NCBI RefSeq assembly: GCF_001545155.1
Contig: NZ_CP014226.1
Coordinates: 657,926-721,925 of the forward strand
Reading direction: 5' to 3'
Length of the DNA: 64,000 nucleotides
DNA from: Halomonas chromatireducens
GTDB lineage: Bacteria; Pseudomonadota; Gammaproteobacteria; Pseudomonadales; Halomonadaceae
Every line of letters starts with the position of its first letter. Within the stretch, counting starts at the first letter, position 1. Below the pieces are notes generated by a model. It made no database searches, was not told where the DNA came from, and worked only from the letters and a program-made list of their open reading frames with translations. Positions 30,068-42,878 of the stretch are shown here, one piece after another. Made by a program: the position numbers and the translations under genes.

Positions 30068-32107
30068 GTGACTGTCAAAGCGTCGTTTCCCTACAAGGTT
30101 CGCGAGATAGAAAACGTCTTTATCCCGATGCGCGATGGCGCCCAGCTGGCAGCCAGGATCTGGCTGCCGGAGGAGGCCGAGCGGGCAGCAATGCCGGCGA
30201 TACTTGAGTACATTCCCTACCGCAAGCGCGACATCACCCGTGCCCGTGATACCAACCATGCTTACATGGCCGGGCATGGCTATGTCTGTGTCCGGGTCGA
30301 CATGCGGGGCAGCGGTGACTCGGATGGAGTCCTTACCGACGAGTATACCCAGCAGGAGCAGGAGGATGGTGTGGATGCCATCGCCTGGATCGCCGAACAA
30401 CCCTGGTGCGACGGCAATGTCGGTATGATGGGGATCTCCTGGGGGGGCTTCAACAGCCTGCAGGTAGCGGCCAAGCAGCCGCCCGCGCTCAAGGCAATCA
30501 TCAGCCTCTGCTCGAGTGACGACCTCTACGCGGACAACATGCATTACATGGGCGGCTGCCTGCTCGGCGACAACCTCTCCGAAGCTACGGTGATGTTCGC
30601 CTTCAATACCTTGCCGCCGGACCCGCAGATCGTCGGCAACCGTTGGCGTGATATGTGGTTCGATCGCATGGAGAACAGTGGCCTGTGGCTCGAGCCCTGG
30701 CTCGAGCACCAGCGCCGCAGTCCCTATTGGTCGACCAGTTCGGTGTGCGAGTACTACTCGGCAATCCAGTGCCCGGTCTATGCCATTGGCGGCTGGGCAG
30801 ACGGCTTCACCAACACCGTGCTGCGGCTGATGGAGCATTTGGAGGTGCCACGCAAGGGACTCATCGGACCCTGGGGCCACAAGTATCCCCACCAGGGCCT
30901 GCCCGGCCCCGCCATCGGCTTTCTGCAGGAGGCGCTGCGCTGGTGGGATCATTGGCTCAAGGGCAAGGAGACCGGCATCATGGACGAGCCCATGCTGCGC
31001 TCCTGGGAGCAGGACAGCGTGCCGCCCGATACCTCCTACGACAAGCGACCGGGGCGCTGGATCGGCGAGTCTGCCTGGCCCTCTCCCAATATAAAGCAGC
31101 GGCGCTACGAATTGGGTCCCTACACCATTCATATGGGCGAGGGGCATGGCGGTCCACACCAGCGCGAAGGCGAGGAGAGTGCGTTGGCGCTGCAGTCGCC
31201 GCTCAGCGTGGGTATGGCGGCAGGCAAGTGGTGCTCCTATGCTGCCACCCCGGACCTGCCAGGCGATCAGCGCGAGGAGGACGGCGGCTCGCTGATCTTC
31301 AGCAGCCGGCAACTGGCCGAATCCCTGGAGATCTTCGGCGTCCCGGAACTGGAGCTGGAAGTCTCCAGCAACAAGCCTCAGGCGATGCTTGCCGTGCGTC
31401 TCTCGGACGTGGCGCCCGATGGCAAGTCGACGCGTGTCACCTATGGCCTGCTCAACCTGTCGCATCGTGACAGCGATGCCAACCCCGAACCGCTCGTGCC
31501 GCATCGGCGATACCGGGTGCGCATCCCCATGAATGGCATCGCCCAGCGCTTCCCGGCGGGGCATCAGCTGCGGGTCTCGGTATCCACCTCCTATTGGCCA
31601 CTGGCCTGGTTGCCGCCGGAACCGGCGCAGGTCGATATCTACCCCGACCGCAGCGTGCTGATCCTGCCCGAGCGAACACCCGGGGAGGAGGACAGACGCC
31701 TTTCCGAGTTCCCTGAACCCGAAGAGGCGCCGCCGATTCAGGTCCATCACTTCGCTGCCAGTGAACATAACTGGCTGCTCCATCGTGACCTGGCAACCAA
31801 GGAGTCGACACTCGAGGTGATCAATGACCAAGGGCATTTTCGCATTGAAGACATCGGCACCGAAGTCCGCCGAAGTACCCGCGAATGGTACAGCACCTTC
31901 AATGACGACTTCACCTCGGCGCGTGGCGAGACCTATACCGAGCGCTCGTTCAAGCGGGACGCCTGGAATGTGGAGATCTATACTCGCACCGTGCTGAGCT
32001 GTGATGAGAGCAACTTCTTCATTCATGCCCAGCTCGATGCCTATGAGGACGACTATCGCGTCTTTTCCAAGAACTGGGAGAAGGTGATCCCGAGAGATCA
32101 TATGTAG
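30068..32107 (+). CDS. CocE/NonD family (X-Pro dipeptidyl-peptidase-like) hydrolase
   Basis: 679-residue alpha/beta hydrolase of the CocE/S15 type, which cleaves esters or acyl-peptides. The nucleophile is S124 in GMMGISWGGFN; GGWADGFTN supplies the aspartate region and GPWGHKYPHQG the histidine. A C-terminal jelly-roll (from about 360) matches the X-Pro dipeptidyl-peptidase C domain. The start is GTG 30068 because AAGGAGG sits at 30057-30063; longer in-frame readings overlap the upstream gene. No signal peptide is apparent, so it should be cytoplasmic. It ends at a strong terminator. Confidence 0.85.
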   Translation: MTVKASFPYKVREIENVFIPMRDGAQLAARIWLPEEAERAAMPAILEYIPYRKRDITRARDTNHAYMAGHGYVCVRVDMRGSGDSDGVLTDEYTQQEQEDGVDAIAWIAEQPWCDGNVGMMGISWGGFNSLQVAAKQPPALKAIISLCSSDDLYADNMHYMGGCLLGDNLSEATVMFAFNTLPPDPQIVGNRWRDMWFDRMENSGLWLEPWLEHQRRSPYWSTSSVCEYYSAIQCPVYAIGGWADGFTNTVLRLMEHLEVPRKGLIGPWGHKYPHQGLPGPAIGFLQEALRWWDHWLKGKETGIMDEPMLRSWEQDSVPPDTSYDKRPGRWIGESAWPSPNIKQRRYELGPYTIHMGEGHGGPHQREGEESALALQSPLSVGMAAGKWCSYAATPDLPGDQREEDGGSLIFSSRQLAESLEIFGVPELELEVSSNKPQAMLAVRLSDVAPDGKSTRVTYGLLNLSHRDSDANPEPLVPHRRYRVRIPMNGIAQRFPAGHQLRVSVSTSYWPLAWLPPEPAQVDIYPDRSVLILPERTPGEEDRRLSEFPEPEEAPPIQVHHFAASEHNWLLHRDLATKESTLEVINDQGHFRIEDIGTEVRRSTREWYSTFNDDFTSARGETYTERSFKRDAWNVEIYTRTVLSCDESNFFIHAQLDAYEDDYRVFSKNWEKVIPRDHM

Positions 32108-32131
32108 CCATACGGCGCATCACCCGGCATC

Positions 32132-32164
32132 ACGCCGCCCCCTCCTTGGCGGCGGCGTTTTTTT
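32132..32164 (+). terminator. Rho-independent terminator after CocE-like gene
   Basis: Arms ACGCCGCC (32132-32139) and GGCGGCGT (32151-32158) followed by a run of T to 32164. Confidence 0.9.
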
Positions 32165-32520
32165 CGATGCTCATTCTCTTGCCAGGCGTGTGCAACACTG
32201 GCTTAAAATACCCCGGCTAGACCGGGGGGGCTAGGGGCCTATGGCACTGTCCAGATGTTGGCTCAACCACTCTGCCATGGCTTTCTCTTACTTGTGGGTC
32301 TCTTCGCAGATACGAGCGCTCTCGGGTTTGCCGGACGTGTTTGCAAGGGCGTTTCCACCTTCCAACAGGACTAGTGTGAAGTGCGTGCTGATAGCGTTTG
32401 TCGACAATCGGTCGTATACGCTTGGGAAAGCTTCGGCGCATGGGGTAACATGCCGTTATCGATTGATGAGCCCAGTGAGTCGGCCCTTGGCCCACTGCTC
32501 GAGGAACCGGAGGAGAATCC
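32165..32520 (+). other. Upstream region of the CrbR-like regulator
   Basis: About 355 bases with no credible gene; short ORFs on both strands have unlikely composition. It holds a small hairpin at 32211-32227 (CCCCGG/CCGGGG) and a 10-base palindrome TTGTCGACAA at 32398-32407. Presumed promoter region of the following regulator, with GGAGGAGAATCC as its ribosome site. Confidence 0.4.
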
Positions 32521-33183
32521 ATGGCGTTTGCCCAGAAATTCATCGTTGCCGATGATCATCCGCTGTTCCGTGCAGCCCTGACCCAGGCGCTGCGCCAACT
32601 GGCGCCCCAGGCCGAGATCGTCGAGTCCGACACCATGGCGGCGACCAATGAGGTGGTGACACGCCATCCCGATGCCGACCTGATTCTGCTCGACCTCCAT
32701 ATGCCCGGCGCTCATGGCTTTTCCGGATTGATCCAGCTACGTGGCCAGACTCCCGATATCCCGGTGGCGGTGGTGTCCGGCAGTGACGAGCCCTATGTGG
32801 TGCGTCGGGCCATCGACTATGGTGCTTCCGGCTTCATCCCCAAGTCTTCTTCCCTGGCGCTGATCGCGGAAGCGGTGGGCGAGATCCTGGATGGTGAGGT
32901 ATGGCTTCCCAAGGAACTGGCCGATGCCATGGGCGACTCCAACGAGGAGGAGACCCGTTTTGCCGAAGCCATCGCCTCATTGACTCCGCAACAGTTTCGG
33001 GTGCTCAACATGCTCACCGAGGGCCTGCTCAACAAGCAGATTGCCTATGAGCTGAGCGTCTCCGAGGCGACCATCAAGGCCCATGTCACGGCCATCCTGC
33101 GCAAGCTGGGCGTACACTCTCGTACCCAGGCGGTGATCGCCGCCCAGAAGCTCGAGGTGGAGCCGCCCAAGGTCGAGTCCTGA
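32521..33183 (+). CDS. LuxR-family response regulator, CrbR/ErdR-like
   Basis: 220-residue two-component regulator: receiver domain with DDH at 11-13 and phosphoacceptor D58 (LILLDLHMPG), then a GerE/LuxR helix-turn-helix at about 152-210 (LTPQQFRVLNMLTEGLLNKQIAYELSVSEATIKAHV). Its convergent neighbour is a symporter-type hybrid kinase, the pairing known as CrbS/CrbR in Vibrio and MxtR/ErdR in Pseudomonas, which turns on acs for acetate use. Function is inferred from that architecture and the nearby acs and symporter genes. Confidence 0.82.
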   Translation: MAFAQKFIVADDHPLFRAALTQALRQLAPQAEIVESDTMAATNEVVTRHPDADLILLDLHMPGAHGFSGLIQLRGQTPDIPVAVVSGSDEPYVVRRAIDYGASGFIPKSSSLALIAEAVGEILDGEVWLPKELADAMGDSNEEETRFAEAIASLTPQQFRVLNMLTEGLLNKQIAYELSVSEATIKAHVTAILRKLGVHSRTQAVIAAQKLEVEPPKVES

Positions 33184-33212
33184 GCGACTCGCGCTGAGCA
33201 TCGATGCAGAGC

Positions 33213-33244
33213 AAAACCGCCGGATGGCAACATCCGGCGGTTTT
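33213..33244. terminator. Bidirectional terminator between crbR-like and crbS-like genes
   Basis: Perfect 14-bp arms AAAACCGCCGGATG and CATCCGGCGGTTTT with loop GCAA; A-run and T-run on the two ends suit both strands. Confidence 0.9.
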
Positions 33245-33481
33245 GTTATTTGACTGGCGCTGACCTGTCCGACGCTAGGCCCCGGTGGGCAGGCCAACGC
33301 GGAGGCGCTTTGAACCCCTCCCTGGGCGCTACATTCACCCTGCGGCGCTCTCGCATCCTGCTCCGCTTGCAGGGCCGGTGCTGGCCATCCATGGCCAGCC
33401 CGTTCGGAGCAGTGCTCCTCACCCATGGCGAATGACCTCCGCTTAGGCCTCCCACCGGCATGCCTTGAACGCTTAAGGGCA

Positions 33482-37432
<3,951 letters not shown>

Positions 37433-37583
37433 GCACTATCTCCCTCGGGTCTGCGGACCATTCTATGGCAATGGCGGCCGGGAGGGCAGTCACTCAATGA
37501 CCGGGGCAGCAGGAAGTCGGGAGTCGGGAACGAGAGGGCCGGCCTAACGATGACAGGCCGGCAATGGGTAGGTGCTGGCGGGT

Positions 37584-38099
37584 TCAGCTGTCGCGACAGA
37601 CTGTCTGATAAAGGGGCGTATCGCTGTCGACGCTCTGCAGGGCAGAGAAGCGGGGTTGGCGCTCTTCACCGATCAGCGGCAGCTTTTCTCGGGTAGTGCA
37701 GTTCATAAGGAACGCCTGATGCGTCAAGCGGTCCACGTAATCCTTCTCGAAGCGATAGAGGATGAACTCGACCAGCTGTTGATCGTCCGCCTCTCTCGGC
37801 ACCATGCTGCTTCGATCCACCACGTTGAAGGCCGTCGTCATGGGGAAGAAGTACGTCCAGGGGCGCCAGAAGGCTTCTCCCTCCTCGGTAGCTACCACCT
37901 GGGCCGTGGCCGGCAGCTGGCTCTGCTTGTGACTCAGCCAGGAGTATTCATAGTGAATCTGGTAACCCAGCATGCCCAGGCCGGCGAAAGCCGGAACGAT
38001 CCAGCGTGGCAGTCGCTTGCCACTCATCAGCCGCAGTAGCAGACCAATCCCTGCGGCGCCCAGCCCGGCAAATATCGCTGCAACCAGATGCCATATCAT
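37584..38099 (-). CDS. Hypothetical membrane-anchored protein
   Basis: 171 residues, family not recognised. Two hydrophobic segments lie at the N-terminus (about 3-22 and 33-50), followed by a soluble, probably periplasmic, part with MVPREADDQQLVEFILYRFEKDYVDRL and two cysteines (NCTTRE, VCRDS). It is in the same direction as the symporter genes and the kinase, with a 10-bp hairpin between it and the symporter. The position suggests an acetate-uptake or sensing accessory, but no function can be assigned. Confidence 0.7.
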   Translation of the reverse strand: MIWHLVAAIFAGLGAAGIGLLLRLMSGKRLPRWIVPAFAGLGMLGYQIHYEYSWLSHKQSQLPATAQVVATEEGEAFWRPWTYFFPMTTAFNVVDRSSMVPREADDQQLVEFILYRFEKDYVDRLTHQAFLMNCTTREKLPLIGEERQPRFSALQSVDSDTPLYQTVCRDS

Positions 38100-38120
38100 T
38101 AGTGTACCTTCCGAAAGCAG

Positions 38121-38144
38121 TCGGGCTTCCTGGTGGAAGCCCGA
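38121..38144. terminator. Hairpin between symporter and downstream hypothetical gene
   Basis: Perfect 10-bp arms TCGGGCTTCC and GGAAGCCCGA, loop TGGT. On the minus strand only a weak CTGCTTT follows, so partial termination or processing is likely rather than a full stop. Confidence 0.55.
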
Positions 38145-38194
38145 CTTGGTTTTGATTCCACAACAGCTTGGCTGTGTCAGGAATCCATTATGGC

Positions 38195-39991
38195 TTAGTG
38201 GTCAACCGCACCGCCAGCGCCTTTGGGATAGCGAACGCTTTCCACCAGGTCCTGGATTTCCTGCGGAGGCTCCTCGGTTGCTGAAGAGACTGCGAAGGCA
38301 ACGGCGAAGTTGAATATTGCCCCAATCGCGCCGAAGGAGAGCGGCGAGATGCCCATGATCCAGTTGTCCGGCGTGTTGGGCAGCATGTTGGTGCCGGGAA
38401 TGAAGAGCCAGCCCAGGTAGGTGAAGATATACAGCAGAGTGGAGATGAGGCCTGCCAGCATGCCGGCAACGGCGCCCTTGCTGTTAACCCGCTTGGAGAA
38501 GATACCCATCATCAGTGCCGGGAAAAGTGATGCGCCGGCAATACCGAAGGCCAATGCCACCGTCTGGGCCGCAAATCCGGGCGGATTCAGCCCCAGGTAG
38601 GTGGCAAGCAGGATAGCGCCGGCCATGGAGATCCGTGCCGCCAGCATTTCGCCTTTTTCGGTGATGTTGGGGTTGATGGTCTTCTTGATCAGGTCGTGGC
38701 TGATGGCAGAGGAGATTGCCAGCAACAGACCCGCCGCGGTGGAGAGTGCCGCCGCGATGCCGCCGGCTGCCACCAGACCGATGACCCAGCCTGGCAGGTT
38801 GGCAATTTCCGGATTGGCCAGTACCAGGATGTCGTTGTTGACCTCAAGCTCGTTACCTTCCCAGCCACGCTCTGCGGCCGTATCGGCGAAGGCCGGGTTG
38901 GCGTCGTTGTAGAGCTGGATGCGACCGTCGTCGTTCAGGTCGTTGAAGGTGATCAGGCCTGTCTCTTCCCAGGTACGGAACCACTCGGGACGATCTTCGT
39001 AGAGGATCGGCTCTGCCATTGCCTCTTCATAGTTCTCGACCTGGCCGGCAGCCTCCGGGTAGACGGTGGTCAGCAGGTTGAGGCGTGCCATGGATGCCAC
39101 GGCGGGAGCGGTCAGGTAGAGCAGGGCGATGAAGACCAGGGCCCAGCCGGCGGACCAGCGTGCATCGGCAACTTTCGGCACGGTGAAGAAGCGGATGATG
39201 ACGTGGGGCAGACCGGCGGTACCGATCATCAGCGACAGGGTGAACAGCACCATGTTCAGCTTGTTGTCCACGTCAGCGGCGTAGTCCTGGAAACCGAGTT
39301 CCACCAGCACTTCGCTCAGCTTGGCCAGCAGCGGCATGCCGGACTCGGTGTGCGTGCTGAACATGCCGAACATCGGGATCGGGTTACCGGTGAGCTGCAG
39401 GGCAATGAACACGGCCGGAATGGTATAGGCGATGATCAGCACCACGTACTGCGCCACCTGGGTGTAGGTGATGCCCTTCATGCCGCCGAATACGGCGTAC
39501 AGGAAGACGATAGTGGCAGCGATCCAGATGCCCCAGGTGTTGCTGACCTCCAGGAAGCGGGAGAAGGCGACGCCGGCACCGGTCATCTGTCCGATTACGT
39601 AGGTCACCGAGGCGACGACCAGGCAGACCACCGCCACCAGGCGAGCAGTGCTGCTGTAGAAGCGGTCACCGATGAAGTCGGGAACGGTGAACTTGCCGAA
39701 CTTGCGCAAGTAGGGCGCCAGCAGCATGGCCAGGATGACGTAGCCACCGGTCCAGCCCATCAGGAAAGAGGAGTTGGCGTAGCCGCCGGATGCCAGCAGG
39801 CCGGCCATGGAGATGAAGGACGCCGCCGACATCCAGTCGGCTGCGGTTGCCATACCGTTGGTGATTGGATGGACACCGCCGCCGGCGACATAGAAGTCCT
39901 TGGTCGAGCCGGCCCGTGACCAGATCGCAATGCCGATATAAAGGGCAAAGGAGCCGCCCACGAACAATAGGTTGATTGCAAATTGACTCAT
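38195..39991 (-). CDS. Sodium:solute symporter (ActP-like / DUF4212-partnered type)
   Basis: 598-residue transporter of the SSS family with about 13 membrane helices. Signature stretches include the N-terminal YVAGGGVHPITNGMATAADWMSAASF, TAADWMSAASFISM and LLAISSAISHDLIKK. A long hydrophilic insertion (about residues 310-400) contains DLNDDGRIQLYN at 351-362, an EF-hand-like loop. It follows its DUF4212 partner by six bases. This two-gene type is often annotated as an acetate or short monocarboxylate uptake system; the substrate is inferred from the acs/CrbSR neighbourhood. Confidence 0.88.
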   Translation of the reverse strand: MSQFAINLLFVGGSFALYIGIAIWSRAGSTKDFYVAGGGVHPITNGMATAADWMSAASFISMAGLLASGGYANSSFLMGWTGGYVILAMLLAPYLRKFGKFTVPDFIGDRFYSSTARLVAVVCLVVASVTYVIGQMTGAGVAFSRFLEVSNTWGIWIAATIVFLYAVFGGMKGITYTQVAQYVVLIIAYTIPAVFIALQLTGNPIPMFGMFSTHTESGMPLLAKLSEVLVELGFQDYAADVDNKLNMVLFTLSLMIGTAGLPHVIIRFFTVPKVADARWSAGWALVFIALLYLTAPAVASMARLNLLTTVYPEAAGQVENYEEAMAEPILYEDRPEWFRTWEETGLITFNDLNDDGRIQLYNDANPAFADTAAERGWEGNELEVNNDILVLANPEIANLPGWVIGLVAAGGIAAALSTAAGLLLAISSAISHDLIKKTINPNITEKGEMLAARISMAGAILLATYLGLNPPGFAAQTVALAFGIAGASLFPALMMGIFSKRVNSKGAVAGMLAGLISTLLYIFTYLGWLFIPGTNMLPNTPDNWIMGISPLSFGAIGAIFNFAVAFAVSSATEEPPQEIQDLVESVRYPKGAGGAVDH

Positions 39992-39997
39992 GCCGGT

Positions 39998-40258
39998 TTA
40001 CTCCCCAAGGCCGAATTTTTCATCGAGCTTGTTCATCTTCCATGCGTAGAAGAAAATGAGTCCGATGAAAGTCAGGATGGAGCCCTGTTGGGCAAACCAG
40101 AAGCCGAGGTCCGTGCCACCGATAGGAATACCTGACAGCAATGGGCGCAGCAGGATGGCGAAGCCATAGGAGACCAGGGCCCACACAACCAGGCACCCGG
40201 TAATCGTGCGAACGTTCGCTTTCCAGTACGCAGCAGCATTGGATGTATCATCTGCCAT
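39998..40258 (-). CDS. DUF4212 small membrane subunit of symporter
   Basis: 86-residue protein with two membrane helices (TITGCLVVWALVSYGFAILL and a second near residues 55-73) and the GGTDLGFWFAQQGS turn typical of DUF4212. Such proteins are encoded just before a sodium:solute symporter and are thought to be its small subunit. The ATG at 40258 has GGAGAG six bases upstream; an in-frame ATG five codons earlier is less well placed. First gene of the minus-strand symporter operon. Confidence 0.88.
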   Translation of the reverse strand: MADDTSNAAAYWKANVRTITGCLVVWALVSYGFAILLRPLLSGIPIGGTDLGFWFAQQGSILTFIGLIFFYAWKMNKLDEKFGLGE

Positions 40259-40953
40259 AGTGTTGCTCTCCACTTGTTTTTGAGGTTGGGAAGTTGCACA
40301 GAGAGATAACAGGGTTCACCAGGGTTGTCCTGCGTGGTCAACTGTACGTTGTTCACCTCGGCAATGGCGCCGGCTCGCACCTTTAATTATCGTTATCCCT
40401 GCGCGGCACAGGCCACTTTTCCCACCATGTCTCTTGCCGGTTGTCGAAGTGTATTACCGATGTGCAATTGCCTTGCATGACACACCGGCAATACTGGTCA
40501 ATAAATGAGAAAATTAAATCCCAGACTTTGGTATCATGAGTAAACTGTGATTGAACGATAGAATAAAATTACCTTTCATTTCAATCGGTTAATCTTGAAA
40601 GCTGGCTGGGTTAATACTGCGGCCGGCACGGGAGTAGGACGATTGTCTAGCCGTGTGGCTGTATGGACTTTTGTCTAATTACTTGGCGAATAGACTATTG
40701 TCTAAGGCTGCGTCTCTGGATTGTTCCGACTTGTAGGACGATGGTCTAGGTTATGCCGTAAAAGATGATCTTGTTATGCTGCCCAGGACCTCTTCACGAT
40801 GTGGGTGACAGCAGAGAGTCCTTGGAAGACCCGGTCGAAGACCCGCTGCCGGAACGGTTAGGCGTCCACTTGCGTGAGTGTTTTCGTCCTTGCTGGTCCA
40901 GCCATGGCCCTGATCTATCCTGAGCAAAACGGCCGCACAACGAGGGCAGCAGC
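40259..40953. promoter_or_regulatory. Long divergent regulatory region between symporter operon and DUF294 gene
   Basis: Nearly 700 bases with no credible gene and AT-rich parts at 40.38-40.62 kb. It holds the four-copy GTCTA repeat array described separately. It must contain promoters for both divergent operons; none could be placed with confidence. Confidence 0.6.
40637..40749. repeat. Four-copy RGAC-N4-GTCTA inverted-repeat array (putative operators)
   Basis: Sites at 40637-40650 (GGACGATTGTCTAG), 40665-40678 (GGACTTTTGTCTAA), 40692-40705 (AGACTATTGTCTAA) and 40736-40749 (GGACGATGGTCTAG). Extended by one base, the third is a perfect palindrome TAGAC-TATT-GTCTA. Right half-sites begin 28, 27 and 44 bases apart. 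The pattern is what a dimeric regulator would bind. The CrbR-like regulator is the obvious candidate, by inference. Confidence 0.7.
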
Positions 40954-42774
40954 ATGGTCGATGTCGATCTCTCTCAACCACCTTTTACCTTTCTTGATGA
41001 TGAGGGGCGCGAACGCGTTCGCAGTGGCATCGACCTGGCCTATTTCGACCGTGATGAAATCATTCTCGAAACTGGCCAGCCCGGTGAGTACGTCTTCCTC
41101 ATACACAAGGGAGAAGTCGCCGAACTGGATACCACCCTGCCAGGTGCACGTGAACGGATCGGTCACTACACCGCAGGCGATCTCTTTGGTGCCATCAGCA
41201 TACTCAACGGCAAGAGCCGCTATCGTTTTCGCGCCGAGCAGGAAAGCCTGTGCTATCTGCTGCCCAAGAAACTATTCCTGCAGCTGTGCGATGAATTTCC
41301 ACCCTTTGCGGAATTCTTCCGCCAGACCCTGGCTCACAAGGCGCGACTGCTGACCGAACAGCGCGCCGAAGGCGGCGTGACCATGGCCGGCTTCATGCTC
41401 GCCAAGGTCAGCGAGTGCATGCGCACTCCGCTCTGCGTTGGTCGGGAGGCGACCATTGCCGATGCGGTGACCACTCTGCATGACAGTCACGCCGATAGTC
41501 TGCTGGTCGACGGCGGTCAGGGGGCTGGCATGGTCACCAAGACCAACCTGCTCGATGCGCTGGTACTGGAAGGGCGTGATCAGGCCAGCCCTGTGCGCGA
41601 GGTAGCCACCTTCGAGCTGGTCACGGTGGGCCCCGATCAATACCTGTTCGAGGTGTTGGTCAAGATGACGCGCTTCAAGGTGGAGCGGGTCGTGGTCATG
41701 GAGAGTGAGCGACCGATCGGGGTGGTGGAACTGACCGATGTGCTAAGCTACTTCTCCAGCCGCAGCTATGTGGTCAGCCTTCAGGTGGAGCAGGCCGACA
41801 GTCTCGATGCCCTGTTCCGTGCCAGCCATCGCACGCCGGAGCTGGTCAAGGCGCTGATGGCCCAGGGGGTCAAGCTTCGCTTTGCCATGGGCCTGCTGGC
41901 GGCACTCAATGGCCGCATCATGTCCAAGGCCTGGGGATTCCTGATCGATGAGCGCTACCACGGCGATAGCTGCTTGATGGTGATGGGCAGCGAAGGGCGT
42001 GGCGAGCAGATACTCAAGACCGATCAGGACAACGGGCTGATCCTTGCCGATGACCTCCACTGGCCGGACGTCAATGACCAGATGCAGCGCCTCACGGAGA
42101 CCCTGATCGAGCTGGGCTACCCGCCATGCCCCGGCAACATCATGGTCTCCAACCCCGAATGGGTGGGTAGTGTGACCCAGTGGCGCGAACGTATCGCGCA
42201 CTGGGTCAGAGTCCGCGATGGTGACAGCCTGATGAAGCTCGCCATTATGCTCGATTCCCACGCCGTGGCCGGCAACCCTGCGCTGCTCGACAAGGTGCGC
42301 GAGTCGCTGTTCGCGGCGTGCTCCCGAGACGAGATTCTGCTTTCCTACTTTGCTCGTGCTGCGCTGCGTTTCTCCACGCCGCTGACGCTGTTCGGTTCGC
42401 TGAAGAAGCCCCAGCACGGTATCGACATCAAGAAGGGCGGGATTTTTCCCATCGTGCATGGCGTGCGAACCATGGCCCTGGAGCGGCGAATCAAGCCGAC
42501 CTCGACCCTGGAGCGCCTGGAGGCGCTGGCCGCCGATGGGCGCCTGGAGGAGCGGATTGCCGAGGATCTGTCGGAGGCGCTCTCGCTGTTTACCGAGCTG
42601 CGTCTCAAGCAGCAGCTGGAGCGCCTGGACGGCAGTGCCGACGATGCGAGCCCGGACCGGGTCGTCGTGCAGCAGCTGTCGTCGCTCGAGCGAGACCTGC
42701 TGCGGGAGGCGCTGCATATCGTCAAGGAATTCAAGCAGAGCCTGTCACAACGCTATCACCTGGAGTACTCCTGA
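40954..42774 (+). CDS. cNMP-binding/CBS/DUF294 nucleotidyltransferase-like protein
   Basis: 606-residue cytoplasmic protein with a cyclic-nucleotide-binding-like domain (about 15-125, GEYVFLIHKGEVAELD), a CBS pair (about 150-270, MRTPLCVGREATIADAV), a DUF294 nucleotidyltransferase-like domain (about 330-460, MGSEGRGEQILKTDQDNGLIL, matching the GlnD-type GS-x-GR-x2...DQD pattern) and a DUF294 C-terminal helical domain. Such proteins often neighbour symporters and an exonuclease; their substrate is unknown. Start at 40954 follows GAGGGCAGC. Confidence 0.85.
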   Translation: MVDVDLSQPPFTFLDDEGRERVRSGIDLAYFDRDEIILETGQPGEYVFLIHKGEVAELDTTLPGARERIGHYTAGDLFGAISILNGKSRYRFRAEQESLCYLLPKKLFLQLCDEFPPFAEFFRQTLAHKARLLTEQRAEGGVTMAGFMLAKVSECMRTPLCVGREATIADAVTTLHDSHADSLLVDGGQGAGMVTKTNLLDALVLEGRDQASPVREVATFELVTVGPDQYLFEVLVKMTRFKVERVVVMESERPIGVVELTDVLSYFSSRSYVVSLQVEQADSLDALFRASHRTPELVKALMAQGVKLRFAMGLLAALNGRIMSKAWGFLIDERYHGDSCLMVMGSEGRGEQILKTDQDNGLILADDLHWPDVNDQMQRLTETLIELGYPPCPGNIMVSNPEWVGSVTQWRERIAHWVRVRDGDSLMKLAIMLDSHAVAGNPALLDKVRESLFAACSRDEILLSYFARAALRFSTPLTLFGSLKKPQHGIDIKKGGIFPIVHGVRTMALERRIKPTSTLERLEALAADGRLEERIAEDLSEALSLFTELRLKQQLERLDGSADDASPDRVVVQQLSSLERDLLREALHIVKEFKQSLSQRYHLEYS

Positions 42775-42878
42775 GGGAGAAAGGAACATCGGTTAGCGCA
42801 CAGGCAAAGTCAGGTCAGTACAGGCCAATAGCCGGTCACCAGCGGGATAATAGCCCGTTAATAACAACAGGAGGCTAC

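Noticed and set aside
32398..32407. Palindrome TTGTCGACAA before the crbR-like gene as an operator
   Set aside because: A single 10-base palindrome with no repeat or known consensus; reported only as part of the region.
37538..37562. GCCGGCCT/AGGCCGGC hairpin downstream of the 171-residue hypothetical gene as a terminator
   Set aside because: No T-run follows on the minus strand, so support is too weak.
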